From an uncultured Clostridia bacterium (GTDB lineage Bacteria; Bacillota; Clostridia; Christensenellales; UBA1242), in the NCBI GenBank assembly GCA_934778125.1, contig CAKVOF010000011.1, positions 1 to 35,702 of the forward strand: DNA of 35,702 nucleotides, written 5' to 3'. The notes under the pieces were generated by a model. It was not told the DNA's origin. It saw nothing but the letters and a program-made list of their open reading frames with translations, and searched no databases. Below, piece after piece: positions 15,550-25,013 of this stretch (positions are counted from its first letter, which is position 1; each line of letters opens with the position of its first letter). A program made the translations under genes and the position numbers.

Positions 15550-17634
15550 ATGGATAGTAAGATTTTTGAAACCACTATCGGTGGTAAAAAAGTTACCATA
15601 GAAGTTGGAAAGTATGCCTTTCAAACTAATGGTCACTGCATAGTTAGATGTGGTGAAACTGCAGTTATGGTAAATGTTTGTATGAATAAAGTTCCAAGAG
15701 AAGGGCAAGACTTTTTTCCACTAAGCGTGGATTATGATGAAAAATTATATGCAGTAGGTAAAATTCCAGGTGGGTTTAAGCGCCGTGAAGGAAGACCAAC
15801 CGATCAAGCTATTTTAACAAGTAGATTAATTGATAGACCTTTGCGCCCTTTATTCCCAAAAGGATTTTTTAATGATGTAACTGTTATAGCAACTCCACTT
15901 AGTGTTGATTATGATAACGCACCTGAGCCACTTGCAATGTTTGCCAGTTCTGTTGCTTTAACAATAAGTGATATTCCTTTTGCTGGTCCAACTGGAAGCT
16001 GTGAAGTTGCATTGATTAATGGTAAATACATTATTAATCCCAACACAGAAGAAAAAACTCAAAGCTCTATTGAATTAAAAGTTGCTGGAACAAAAGATGC
16101 AATTCTAATGGTTGAGGCTGGAGCAAAACAAGTATCTGAAGAAGAAATGCTTCAAGCAATTTTATTTGCTCATAAAGAAATTAAAAATCAAGTTGAATTC
16201 CAAGAAAAACTTGCAAAGGAACTTAACATAAAGAAAGCTGAAGACATTCCATATTATGTTATTGATGAAACTCTTGAAAAAGATGTTAGAGAATTTTCAT
16301 ATAGCATTATGGAAAAAGTTATGGAGCATTTTGATAGGCACGAAAGAGACCATGCTGAAGAAATTGCAAATGAAGAAATTTTAGAACACTTTTCTGAAAA
16401 ATATCCTGATTGCAAAAGGCAAATTTTTGATGTGTTATATAAAATCAAAAAAGAAATTATGCGTTCTAAAATTATAAACCAAGGCATTCGACCAGATGGC
16501 AGAAAGCTAGATGAAATTAGAAAAATTTGGTGTGAGGTTGGTATTCTTCCTAGGGTTCACGGTAGTGCAGTGTTTACTAGAGGAGAAACTCAAGCCTTAA
16601 CAACTGTAACGCTTGGTAGCCTTCGTGATATGCAAAAACTTGATGGTTTAGATGAAGAAGAAGAAAAAAGATATATGCATCACTATAACTTCCCAGGCTA
16701 CTCAACTGGTGAAGCCAAACCATTAAAATCAGCTGGAAGAAGAGAAATAGGACACGGTGCTTTAGCTGAGCGTGCTTTAGTTCCCGTTTTACCAACTGAA
16801 GAAGAATTCCCATATGCAATTAGAACTGTCAGTGATATTTTAAGCAGTAACGGTTCAACTAGTCAAGCAAGTGTTTGCGGTAGCACACTATCTCTAATGG
16901 ATGCAGGCGTTCCAATTTCTGCGCCAGTTGCTGGAATAGCTATGGGCCTTATTAAAGATGTTGAATCTGGTAAGGTTGCAATTCTAACTGATATTCAAGG
17001 TTTGGAAGATTTCTTGGGTGATATGGATTTCAAAGTTGCAGGAACAGAAAAGGGTATAACTGCAATTCAAATGGATATTAAGATTAAAGGTATTGACGAA
17101 AACATCTTAAGAGAAGCTTTGGAAAGAGCAAGAATTGGTAGACTTCAAATTCTTGAAAAGATGACTGCAGTTATTGCAAAACCTAGAAAAGAATTAAGTA
17201 AATATGCGCCTAAAATTACTTCGTTTAATATCAATCCTGATAAAATTAAAGATGTTATTGGTTCAGGCGGAAAAATGATTAATAAAATCATAGATGAAAC
17301 TGGTGTTAAAATTGATATAACTGATGAAGGCCTAGTTATGATTGCTTCAACAGATGCAGAAATGAGTGAGAGAGCAAAAGAAATCATTTTAAGCATCGCT
17401 GAAGATGTTGTTGTTGGAAACACCTACACTGGAACAGTTGAAAGAATAATGCAATTTGGAGCATTTGTGTCATTTGGTTATAATAAAGAAGGAATGATTC
17501 ATATTTCAAAATTATCTTCAAAAAGAGTTGAAAAAGTTGAAGATGTGGTTAAAATTGGTGATAGGGTTGAAGTAACTGTTATTAAAATCGAAAATAACAA
17601 AATAGATTTAAAACTAGTTGGCGTATTTAAATAA
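15550..17634 (+). CDS. pnp: Polyribonucleotide nucleotidyltransferase (PNPase)
   Basis: PNPase degrades RNA from the 3' end by phosphorolysis. The 694-residue protein has two RNase PH-like domains, seen as 'EGRPTDQAILTSRLIDRPLRPLF' near residue 81 and 'GSTSQASVCGSTLSLMDAGVP' near 430, linked by a helical segment. A KH domain follows ('IKDVIGSGGKMINKI'), then an S1 domain ('GTVERIMQFGAFV'). The frame is open from an ATG at 15526, but AGGAG at 15541-15545 directs initiation at ATG 15550, giving the usual 'MDSKIFETTIGGKKVTIE'. A perfect 13-base-stem terminator follows. The rpsO-pnp order is the common bacterial one. Confidence 0.97.
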   Translation: MDSKIFETTIGGKKVTIEVGKYAFQTNGHCIVRCGETAVMVNVCMNKVPREGQDFFPLSVDYDEKLYAVGKIPGGFKRREGRPTDQAILTSRLIDRPLRPLFPKGFFNDVTVIATPLSVDYDNAPEPLAMFASSVALTISDIPFAGPTGSCEVALINGKYIINPNTEEKTQSSIELKVAGTKDAILMVEAGAKQVSEEEMLQAILFAHKEIKNQVEFQEKLAKELNIKKAEDIPYYVIDETLEKDVREFSYSIMEKVMEHFDRHERDHAEEIANEEILEHFSEKYPDCKRQIFDVLYKIKKEIMRSKIINQGIRPDGRKLDEIRKIWCEVGILPRVHGSAVFTRGETQALTTVTLGSLRDMQKLDGLDEEEEKRYMHHYNFPGYSTGEAKPLKSAGRREIGHGALAERALVPVLPTEEEFPYAIRTVSDILSSNGSTSQASVCGSTLSLMDAGVPISAPVAGIAMGLIKDVESGKVAILTDIQGLEDFLGDMDFKVAGTEKGITAIQMDIKIKGIDENILREALERARIGRLQILEKMTAVIAKPRKELSKYAPKITSFNINPDKIKDVIGSGGKMINKIIDETGVKIDITDEGLVMIASTDAEMSERAKEIILSIAEDVVVGNTYTGTVERIMQFGAFVSFGYNKEGMIHISKLSSKRVEKVEDVVKIGDRVEVTVIKIENNKIDLKLVGVFK

Positions 17635-17640
17635 TCAAGT

Positions 17641-17674
17641 AAAAAGTAACTTGTTAAATGCAAGTTACTTTTTT
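17641..17674 (+). terminator. Rho-independent terminator after pnp
   Basis: A perfect 13-base stem (17641-17653 with 17661-17673) surrounds a 7-base loop and ends in a T run. Confidence 0.9.
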
Positions 17675-17773
17675 ATAACATTTTTTATTTATTTTATTTT
17701 AAATTTAAAATAAACATCATATATTACAACATTACTAAATAAACATATATTAATATAATAGTAGGTTTAGTAT

Positions 17774-18499
17774 ATGAAAATTAATTATAAAAAATTTAAT
17801 CAAATTGGGAAATATAGATTTATCGCGAATTTTATCATAGTGGCAATACTAATAACACTTGTTGCTATAACTACCACAAGCAACTATTCATATGTTTTCA
17901 ATTATGAAAATGAAAACGTTATATATAATGGAAATAAAAATTCCGATAAAGTTTCGCTTATGATTAATGTTTATTGGGGCGATGAATACCTAGATGGAAT
18001 TCTAGAGATTTTAAGTGAGTATAATATAAAAACTACTTTTTTTGTTGGTGGCAGTTGGGTTAAAAATGATGAAAAATATATGAAAAAAATTATTGAATAT
18101 GGGCATGAAATAGGAAATCACGGTTACTTTCATAAGGACCAAGACAAATTAAATTATGATCAAAATCACGAAGAAATTCAAGCAAACCATAATTTAGTAA
18201 AAGTGCTATATGGGATAAACATGACTTTATTTTCACCTCCTAGCGGTGCATATAATAAATCAACAATCGAGGCTGCTCAAGCTTTAGGATATACCACGAT
18301 TATGTGGTCTAAAGACACCATTGATTGGAGAGACCATGATGCTAATTTGATTTTGAAACGTGCAACAAATAATGTTAAAGGCGGTGACTTAATATTGATG
18401 CACCCAACAGCTGAAACTCTTAAAGCATTGCCAAGCATTCTTGAATATTATAAAATGAATAGTCTTAAAGCAACAACAGTTAGTGATTGTTTAAAATAA
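17774..18499 (+). CDS. ylxY: YlxY-like polysaccharide deacetylase family protein, catalytic motif altered
   Basis: A membrane-anchored protein (helix at about 18-35) with an external NodB-type domain. Visible motifs are 'INVYWGDEYLDGIL' (64-77), 'TTFFVGGSW' (87-95), the metal-binding H116-x3-H120 in 'GNHGYFHKD', 'FSPPSGAYN' (153-161), 'DTIDW' (181-185) and 'LILMHP' (206-211). Active deacetylases carry 'TFDDG' at the first motif and 'RPPYG' at the third. Here the Asp pair is missing and the Arg is Ser, so catalysis is doubtful. In Bacillus subtilis ylxY lies directly after pnp, as here, and the 'N-V-x-W-G-x-E-Y' form is what I recall of that subgroup. The ribosome site GTAGG is present. Function in the group is poorly known. 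Confidence 0.8.
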   Translation: MKINYKKFNQIGKYRFIANFIIVAILITLVAITTTSNYSYVFNYENENVIYNGNKNSDKVSLMINVYWGDEYLDGILEILSEYNIKTTFFVGGSWVKNDEKYMKKIIEYGHEIGNHGYFHKDQDKLNYDQNHEEIQANHNLVKVLYGINMTLFSPPSGAYNKSTIEAAQALGYTTIMWSKDTIDWRDHDANLILKRATNNVKGGDLILMHPTAETLKALPSILEYYKMNSLKATTVSDCLK

Positions 18500-18686
18500 A
18501 ACAAGTAATGAAACAAACAAACCCTAATACCATCCTATAATAAAACCATTTCATATTTTGCAAATTTTTAATTACAATAAAATTTTAACAAATAGTTTAA
18601 ATTAATTGTTCTAAGAATAAAAAGGCTTATAATCGACTATAAATAAGTAATATTTAATTATATTAAAAAAACTACTTTTATTTATT
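18500..18686. other. AT-rich intergenic stretch between ylxY and the ftsK promoter
   Basis: I see no gene and no convincing terminator. The only regular features are short AT-rich inverted repeats such as ATAAGTAA near 18645 with TTACTTAT near 18689. Confidence 0.4.
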
Positions 18687-18714
18687 TTTACTTATAAAAA
18701 ATTCGTGATATAAT
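18687..18714 (+). promoter_or_regulatory. Promoter for the ftsK-rimO-pgsA-cinA run
   Basis: TTTACT (18687-18692), a 16-base spacer and consensus TATAAT (18709-18714), with TG at 18706-18707 giving an extended -10. It lies 30 bases before the ftsK start. Confidence 0.7.
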
Positions 18715-18743
18715 ATATTAAATATTAATTATTGGGGTAAAAT

Positions 18744-21700
18744 TTGCCAGTATTTTCAAATAAATCATCTCAAACAAAAATTAAAAATCGAGATATTTCT
18801 TTTAAACTTAATATGAGTTTATTAATTACTTTTTCCTTATTACTAATAAACCTACTTTTTAATATTTTTAGTTTTATAAACTCATTTTTTCTAGGATTTT
18901 TAGGTCTAAGCACATATGCAATATTTTTATGTGTTATCCTTTTTAGTATCTTGGGATTGTTCGGTAAAAAACCTAAATTTAACACAAGTTTTATAATATA
19001 CGCTATTGTTTCACTATTTATGTTCGTATCAATTATTCACATAATAACATCAAAAAGTATCCTTACAGATAATTCTTATGGTGAATATCTATCACTAGCG
19101 TATAAAAACAAATATACAGCTGGCGGTTTATTAAACTCAATATTTGTTTACCCAATTTACTTTATAACCAATCATTTTATATCAACAATATGCATTTTCA
19201 CAATCCTTTTAGTAACTTTTATTTGCTTAACAATCTATAGTTTTTATATGCAACATAAAAATGCAGTTGTTAAATATGAAGAAACTGATAAACCTATGGT
19301 AGATGAAAAACAACCAAAAGTAGAAAGCAATATCGCTAAAGAATCGCTAAATAAAGAAATTCAACTTGAAGACAAACCTAAAATCAATGAAGACATATTT
19401 GTTTCTGATGATGATGTTACCTCTAACATCTTGCAATCAGAGAACAACACAAACAATGAAGAGCAAAAAAAGTGGGAAGAAGATAGACTAAAAGCTAAAA
19501 GCGTTTTAGGTTTAGTTAAAGATACAAAACTCGATAAAAACACAGTTAAGCTCGAATCAAACAAAGATGAACAAGCCAACCAACGCCCAAGAAAATATGT
19601 TCACAATGAAGAAGATAGTGACTATAAATACACACTAAGCAACAATTTTTCCCAAAATTATCCTAAAAAGTTAACAGAATCTGAACGAAAAAATCTAGAA
19701 TTTTTAAGAGCAACTAGGGGAGAAAAACTGGCTGAAATCCAAACAAATAATATGTTTAAAGCAATAAAGAGCTCTCAAGAGCTTAATGATACCATTCAGC
19801 CAAAATCACCAATATTAAGTAACGATGAAAACGATTCATTATTTGTTTCGGACCAATTCACAACACCTAATTCAAAAACTACTTTTAATAATAAAAGTGA
19901 AATTAAGAATAATTTTGACTACACCAACAAAGGTAATTCAAATTGTCAAAATGACTATGCATATAACAAACAAAATATTTTTCCAAATACTCTGCAAAAT
20001 ACTATGCAAAACAACGAAATCACCGAAACAAATCCAAAACAGCCTGATTTATATGATGAAAATTTAACATTAAGTAGTTTCAATAAAAATAAAGAACAAA
20101 TAAGAAATGATTACATTAATGTTAAAAGTAAATTGCAGGATATAGGGCATGAAATCAAAAACGCTCAAAAGGTTTATACTGGCGAAACAAATTCAAATAT
20201 TGTTAGCGCAAACTCCTTTAATAAGCCAACAATTAATAGAATTGAATCTAAGCCAGTGCGAGAGCCTAAGCAACAAAAAATTCATCAACCTTATGTTAAG
20301 CCACCAACAGATTTATTAAGATACTCTCCAAATGTTGAGCGAAATAACGATACTTCTGAGCAAGAAGTTAAAGCACGCGCTCTTGAGGAAGTTCTACAAA
20401 GCTTTAAAGTTCCTGCAACAGTAGATGCTATTGTTAAAGGTCCAACGTTTACAAGATATGAAATGAAAATGCCGGTTGGTATTCCAGTATCTAAGATATT
20501 TGCATATCAAAATGATATAAAAATGCAATTAATGACAAATGAAGAAATTCGTATTGAGGCACCTATTCCTGGTAAATCTGCTTTCGGTATTGAAGTGGTT
20601 AACGATAAAAAGGATATAGTTTGCCTAAGAGATATAATCGAATCAGACACATTCCAAAATAGTAAGTCACCATTAACATTTGTTTTAGGTAAAGATATTG
20701 TTGGTGATGGAAAAATTGCAAAATTAGATAAAGCTCCTCATCTTCTAGTAGCTGGTTCAACTGGAAGCGGTAAAAGTGTATGTTTAAACGCTTTGCTGAT
20801 AAGCATGCTCTATAAAAATTCACCTGATGATTTAAGATTGATTTTAGTTGATCCAAAGAAAGTTGAATTTTCAATGTATAATGGATTACCACATCTATTA
20901 ATTCCAAACGTTATAACCGATATTGATAAAGCTATTAAAGCTTTCGATTGGTTAATACAAGAGATGGAAAGACGTTATGGACTTTTAAATGAATTGAAGG
21001 TAAGAGCTATTGATTCATACAATGCACATCCTCAGGTTGTTTCTGGCGTTAGACCAAAAATGCCATACTTGGTTCTTGTTGTTGATGAAGTTGCTGATAT
21101 TATGGCACAAGCAAAAAAAGAAATTGAAGATAAAATTCAAAGATTAGCCGCTAAAAGTAGAGCAGCCGGAATCCACCTAGTTTTAGCAACTCAAAGACCA
21201 AGTACTGATGTTATTACCGGTTTAATTAAAACTAACTTACCAACACGTATCGCATTTAAAGTAACATCTTATATTGATAGTAAAACAATTCTTGACTACG
21301 GCGGTGCAGAAAAGTTAATAGGTAAGGGTGATATGCTTTATATGGCAGGTGATAGCCCAAACTTAGTCAGAATTCAAGGTGCATTCTTATCTGATAAAGA
21401 AGTTGAAGATGTTGTTGAGTTTATCAAAGATAATAACGAACCTGACTTCGATTCTGATATTGAAGAAGAAATGTTTAGTAAGAAGAACAACGGATTTGAT
21501 GCATCTAGTGGGTTAGAAGAAGAATATGACCCAAAACTTGTTGATGCATTGAGAATGGTTATTAGAAACAATAATGTTTCAATTAGTGGTATACAAAGAG
21601 TGTTTGGATTAGGATATCCGCGCGCCGGAAAAATTGTTGACCAAATGGAAAGATTAAACTTTATTTCTCCTCCAGATAATAAAAATAAAAGAACAATTTT

Positions 21701-21746
21701 TATAACTGCACAAGAATTTGAAGAAAAGTTTGGAGAAGAATTATGA
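18744..21746 (+). CDS. ftsK: FtsK/SpoIIIE-type DNA translocase
   Basis: This ATP-driven pump moves chromosomal DNA through the closing septum. The 1000-residue protein has an N-terminal membrane domain with about four helices (25-185). A long low-complexity Asn/Gln/Lys-rich linker (about 195-530) is followed by a RecA-like motor. Walker A is 'AGSTGSGKS' (670-678), and Walker B lies in 'YLVLVVDEVADIM', followed by 'LATQRPSTDVITGLIK'. The C-terminal winged-helix gamma domain contains 'SISGIQRVFGLGYPRAGKIV' and would read oriented DNA sequences. The start is TTG at 18744 with TTGGGG upstream. The first ATG would remove about 22 residues. The linker is long even for this family. It overlaps rimO by four bases (ATGA). 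Confidence 0.95.
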   Translation: MPVFSNKSSQTKIKNRDISFKLNMSLLITFSLLLINLLFNIFSFINSFFLGFLGLSTYAIFLCVILFSILGLFGKKPKFNTSFIIYAIVSLFMFVSIIHIITSKSILTDNSYGEYLSLAYKNKYTAGGLLNSIFVYPIYFITNHFISTICIFTILLVTFICLTIYSFYMQHKNAVVKYEETDKPMVDEKQPKVESNIAKESLNKEIQLEDKPKINEDIFVSDDDVTSNILQSENNTNNEEQKKWEEDRLKAKSVLGLVKDTKLDKNTVKLESNKDEQANQRPRKYVHNEEDSDYKYTLSNNFSQNYPKKLTESERKNLEFLRATRGEKLAEIQTNNMFKAIKSSQELNDTIQPKSPILSNDENDSLFVSDQFTTPNSKTTFNNKSEIKNNFDYTNKGNSNCQNDYAYNKQNIFPNTLQNTMQNNEITETNPKQPDLYDENLTLSSFNKNKEQIRNDYINVKSKLQDIGHEIKNAQKVYTGETNSNIVSANSFNKPTINRIESKPVREPKQQKIHQPYVKPPTDLLRYSPNVERNNDTSEQEVKARALEEVLQSFKVPATVDAIVKGPTFTRYEMKMPVGIPVSKIFAYQNDIKMQLMTNEEIRIEAPIPGKSAFGIEVVNDKKDIVCLRDIIESDTFQNSKSPLTFVLGKDIVGDGKIAKLDKAPHLLVAGSTGSGKSVCLNALLISMLYKNSPDDLRLILVDPKKVEFSMYNGLPHLLIPNVITDIDKAIKAFDWLIQEMERRYGLLNELKVRAIDSYNAHPQVVSGVRPKMPYLVLVVDEVADIMAQAKKEIEDKIQRLAAKSRAAGIHLVLATQRPSTDVITGLIKTNLPTRIAFKVTSYIDSKTILDYGGAEKLIGKGDMLYMAGDSPNLVRIQGAFLSDKEVEDVVEFIKDNNEPDFDSDIEEEMFSKKNNGFDASSGLEEEYDPKLVDALRMVIRNNNVSISGIQRVFGLGYPRAGKIVDQMERLNFISPPDNKNKRTIFITAQEFEEKFGEEL

Positions 21747-23062
21747 TAAATGATAGAACAAAATATAAAATTGGCTTTATTTCTCTTGGCTGCGATAAAA
21801 ATAGAGTCGACTTAGAGAAAATAATAGCAAAACTAAAATATAGTGGTTATCAAATAACCAATAATGAAAATGATGCTGATGTTATAATTATAAACACTTG
21901 CTCATTTATTCAAGTTGCACGTGAAGAAAGCATTGATAATATACTGAGAACTGCAAATCTAAAAAGTAATAATTTAAAGAAGATAGTTGTAACTGGTTGC
22001 TTAAATGAGATGAATTATTCAGATCTTTGTGAAAGTCTACCTGAAGTTGACAAGTTTGTTAGAGTTAATGAAAATAAAGATATTGTTGATATTATTGATA
22101 AATTACTTGATATTACATCTACAAAAGAACTTTCAATATGCTCAAACCCAAAACGAATTTTAACAACACCGATGCATTACGCTTACCTTAAAATTGCAGA
22201 TGGATGCAACAATTTTTGCACTTATTGCACTATTCCATATATTAGGGGGAGATATAAAAGCGTTTCACTTCAAGAAATTTTAAACGAAGCTAATGTTTTA
22301 GTTACTCAAGGTGTTTCTGAATTAATACTCGTTGCTCAAGATGTAACTAAATATGGCTCAGATTTTAATGATGGCACAACTATAGTTTCATTAATTAAAG
22401 AGCTATCAAAAATATCAAACTTAAAAAGAATTCGCTTGCTTTACTGCTATCCTGAAAATATAACTGATGAATTAATAAATGAAATTGCAACAAATAATAA
22501 AGTTTGTAAATATATTGATATTCCATTACAGCATATTTCAAATACTATTTTAAAAAAAATGAACAGAAAAGGCACAAAAGAACAAATAATTGAAAAAATA
22601 ACTAAACTACGCTTAGCTGTGCCTAATATAGCAATCAGAACAACTTTTATTTTAGGGTTTCCAAATGAAACAGAAGATGATTTCAATGAATTAATTGAAT
22701 TTGTAAAATCATTCAAATTGAATAATGTCGGATTTTTCAAATATAGCAGGGAAGAAGGAACTCCCGCTTATAATTTTGAAAACCAAATTCCAGAGAATGT
22801 GAAAGATAAAAGATTGAAAGAAATTGCTAAAATTCAATTTGATATAGTTAAAGAAATTAACAATTCTTTTGTAGGGAAAAAGCTAAATATTGTTGTTGAT
22901 TCTATAAATGATAACTATGCTATATGCAGAAGCGAATATCAGTGCCCAGAAGTTGATGGAATTATTATTGTTAAAAATAATCACAATTTAAGTATTGGTT
23001 CATACCAAAATGTTAAAATAAATAAAACAAATAAATATGATTTGGAAGGAGAAATTTTATGA
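21743..23062 (+). CDS. rimO: Ribosomal protein S12 methylthiotransferase RimO
   Basis: RimO adds a methylthio group to a conserved Asp of ribosomal protein S12. The 439-residue protein has the UPF0004 domain with Cys17, Cys53 and Cys86 for one 4Fe-4S cluster, and a radical SAM motif C155-x3-C159-x2-C162 for the other. A C-terminal TRAM domain follows. 'FISLGCDKNRVDLE' and 'NTCSFIQVAREESID' are RimO-type and separate it from its paralogue MiaB later in the window ('YGCQMNIHDSE'). Its start overlaps the end of ftsK and its stop overlaps the pgsA start, both by four bases, so the genes are translationally coupled. Confidence 0.95.
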   Translation: MINDRTKYKIGFISLGCDKNRVDLEKIIAKLKYSGYQITNNENDADVIIINTCSFIQVAREESIDNILRTANLKSNNLKKIVVTGCLNEMNYSDLCESLPEVDKFVRVNENKDIVDIIDKLLDITSTKELSICSNPKRILTTPMHYAYLKIADGCNNFCTYCTIPYIRGRYKSVSLQEILNEANVLVTQGVSELILVAQDVTKYGSDFNDGTTIVSLIKELSKISNLKRIRLLYCYPENITDELINEIATNNKVCKYIDIPLQHISNTILKKMNRKGTKEQIIEKITKLRLAVPNIAIRTTFILGFPNETEDDFNELIEFVKSFKLNNVGFFKYSREEGTPAYNFENQIPENVKDKRLKEIAKIQFDIVKEINNSFVGKKLNIVVDSINDNYAICRSEYQCPEVDGIIIVKNNHNLSIGSYQNVKINKTNKYDLEGEIL

Positions 23063-23718
23063 AAAAAGATATCAAAGATATGAAAAATTTACCCAATATT
23101 ATAACTATTATAAGAATTTTATTAATCCCATTCGTAATATTCTTTTACTTAGCAAACTTTTTCGACAACGGAATTGGAAAATTAATTGCAATGATTCTAT
23201 TTATTATTGCAGCTGTCACCGATATGGTTGATGGATACATCGCAAGAAAATATAAATTAGTTTCAGATTTTGGAATTTTCCTTGATCCAATTGCTGATAA
23301 AATAATGGCTTCAACAGGCTTAGTAATACTTATTGTTGATGGCACATTACCAAGCCCATATGGCGTTTTACTATTTATATTAATGCTTTTAAGAGATTAT
23401 GTTGTTACTGGACTTCGTCAATTAGGCCAAATTAAAGGTTGCATAATCGCTGCTGACATTTGGGCTAAATTAAAATCAATTATTCTTGATGTCGGACTAG
23501 TTATTGGTATGCTTCTTGCGTATTTCTGTGAAATATCAACAACAACTGATTTTATAACAACACTTAAAGTAATATTCTATGTTTTATGCGGAGCTTCTGC
23601 AATTTTATTGATCATATCTGGAATAAATTATGTTGTTAAAAATGCTCATGTTTTCAAAGATGAATCAAAAACTAATATTAAGATAGAAAAAGACGATAGT
23701 GAAGATGTAATTCTATAG
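23059..23718 (+). CDS. pgsA: CDP-diacylglycerol-glycerol-3-phosphate 3-phosphatidyltransferase PgsA
   Basis: PgsA makes phosphatidylglycerol phosphate, the committed step towards phosphatidylglycerol. The 219-residue integral membrane protein opens with 'NLPNIITIIRILLIPF' and carries the full CDP-alcohol phosphatidyltransferase motif D55-x2-DG-x2-AR-x8-G72-x3-D76-x3-D80. About five or six membrane helices can be seen, and the C-terminus is charged and cytoplasmic. AAGGAG in the end of rimO is its ribosome site. The rimO-pgsA-cinA-recA order is common in Firmicutes. The 'LRDYVVTGLRQLGQIKG' segment in the middle is typical of PgsA rather than other family members. Confidence 0.94.
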   Translation: MKKDIKDMKNLPNIITIIRILLIPFVIFFYLANFFDNGIGKLIAMILFIIAAVTDMVDGYIARKYKLVSDFGIFLDPIADKIMASTGLVILIVDGTLPSPYGVLLFILMLLRDYVVTGLRQLGQIKGCIIAADIWAKLKSIILDVGLVIGMLLAYFCEISTTTDFITTLKVIFYVLCGASAILLIISGINYVVKNAHVFKDESKTNIKIEKDDSEDVIL

Positions 23719-23726
23719 GGTAAGTT

Positions 23727-24971
23727 ATGAAAGTAACATACATTAACGTAAATACAAATATTCTTTTAGCCAAAGACACTGATAAGGTTTTTGGCTTTCT
23801 GTCTAAAAAATTATTAGAATGCGGATTTATTTTCTCCGCTAAACACACAATTCAAGGAACATTTGAGCAAATATCATCAGCATTAAACAACACTAATGAC
23901 AACATTGTTTTTATTGTTGGTGATGCAAACTCCATAAGAAATTATTCAATTAAAACCTATTTATCAAGGTATTTAAAAGTTCAATTAACAAAAAACATAA
24001 ACATATTAAAGACATTACAAAAATACTATCAGCAAAATGATATCCCATATAGGCAGGAAAATGAAAATGAAAGTTGTATTCCAACTGGTGCAATTCACTT
24101 AATTAATTTAACGAATGAGCTTCAAGGATTCATTTTTAAGACTATAGATAAAATATATATTTTTATTCCAAACGATATAACAGCGGTGGAATATATATAT
24201 GAGAATCAGTTAATTACTTATCTTAATAGTATTATAAATTCTGATTTCAAAGTTACAACATTTAAAACTTTTGGAATTAGTGAGAAGGATTTATTAGTTT
24301 TAATAAAAGACTATGTTAATAATAAACTCAATATTTTAATCACAACATATGCAGATGATCTTGATATAACTATAAATGTAAGGTATCAATCAAATATAAA
24401 TCCAGATGAGTTTCATGATTATATGTCGGGATTATTGTCATTAATAAACAAGTTTGTTTATTCTGATGAAAATATTTCAATATATAAAACTGCTTACGAT
24501 TTATTAAAATTAACAAACAATAATCTAGGAATATTTGAAAGTTCATCCCTTGGTGATATAACAAAGCAAATGTTAGATTGTGACAACAATTCAAAAAACT
24601 ATATAACTAATTCAAATTTTGCATCAAAAGAAAAAACTCTTATTTCTGGATTAGATTTAAATAAACAAATAATTAATGAATATGGACTAATTAGCGTTGA
24701 AACCACTTATGAAATTGCGGTTTCTATGTTGCAAAAATATAGCAATAAATTAGTTATTTGCACATGGGGCGAAATTCCACAAAACTATTCATCTAATAAT
24801 ACTGTTAAATGCTTTATTGCAGTTGGAGATAACGATGGAATACATGTGTATAAAAACAATTTCACTGGGAAAAAAGATGCAATTATAAAAAACATTTCGA
24901 AAAGTTCAATTTTTTATTTAATTAAAAAAATAAAGCAAAATGATTTGCTTTTTAACCAAACTATTGTATAA
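23727..24971 (+). CDS. cinA: Degenerate CinA-like protein, both active-site signatures lost
   Basis: The 414-residue protein fits CinA by length, place between pgsA and recA, and several conserved stretches: 'IPTGAIHLINLTNELQGF' (118-135), 'KTFGISEKDLL' (180-190) and the C-terminal order 'GLDLNKQIINEYGLISVETTYEIA'. CinA normally joins an ADP-ribose pyrophosphatase domain to an NMN deamidase domain in pyridine nucleotide recycling. Here the first domain's 'GGLGPTxDD' loop reads 'VGDANSIRNYS' (64-74), and the deamidase 'AESCTGG' reads 'FESSSLG' (270-276). The residues around the usual catalytic Tyr/Lys also differ. Both activities therefore look lost, yet the frame is intact. It starts 9 bases after the pgsA stop. 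A structural or regulatory role is possible but not shown. Confidence 0.8.
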   Translation: MKVTYINVNTNILLAKDTDKVFGFLSKKLLECGFIFSAKHTIQGTFEQISSALNNTNDNIVFIVGDANSIRNYSIKTYLSRYLKVQLTKNINILKTLQKYYQQNDIPYRQENENESCIPTGAIHLINLTNELQGFIFKTIDKIYIFIPNDITAVEYIYENQLITYLNSIINSDFKVTTFKTFGISEKDLLVLIKDYVNNKLNILITTYADDLDITINVRYQSNINPDEFHDYMSGLLSLINKFVYSDENISIYKTAYDLLKLTNNNLGIFESSSLGDITKQMLDCDNNSKNYITNSNFASKEKTLISGLDLNKQIINEYGLISVETTYEIAVSMLQKYSNKLVICTWGEIPQNYSSNNTVKCFIAVGDNDGIHVYKNNFTGKKDAIIKNISKSSIFYLIKKIKQNDLLFNQTIV

Positions 24972-24972
24972 T
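24945..24972 (+). promoter_or_regulatory. Candidate promoter for recA inside the end of cinA
   Basis: TTGCTT (24945-24950), a 16-base spacer and consensus TATAAT (24967-24972), overlapping the cinA stop codon. It lies about 40 bases before the recA start. I saw no obvious LexA-type operator beside it. Confidence 0.5.
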
Positions 24973-25013
24973 ATTTATAGAACAAATGTTTAATAAACTT
25001 ACGGAGATTTAAT

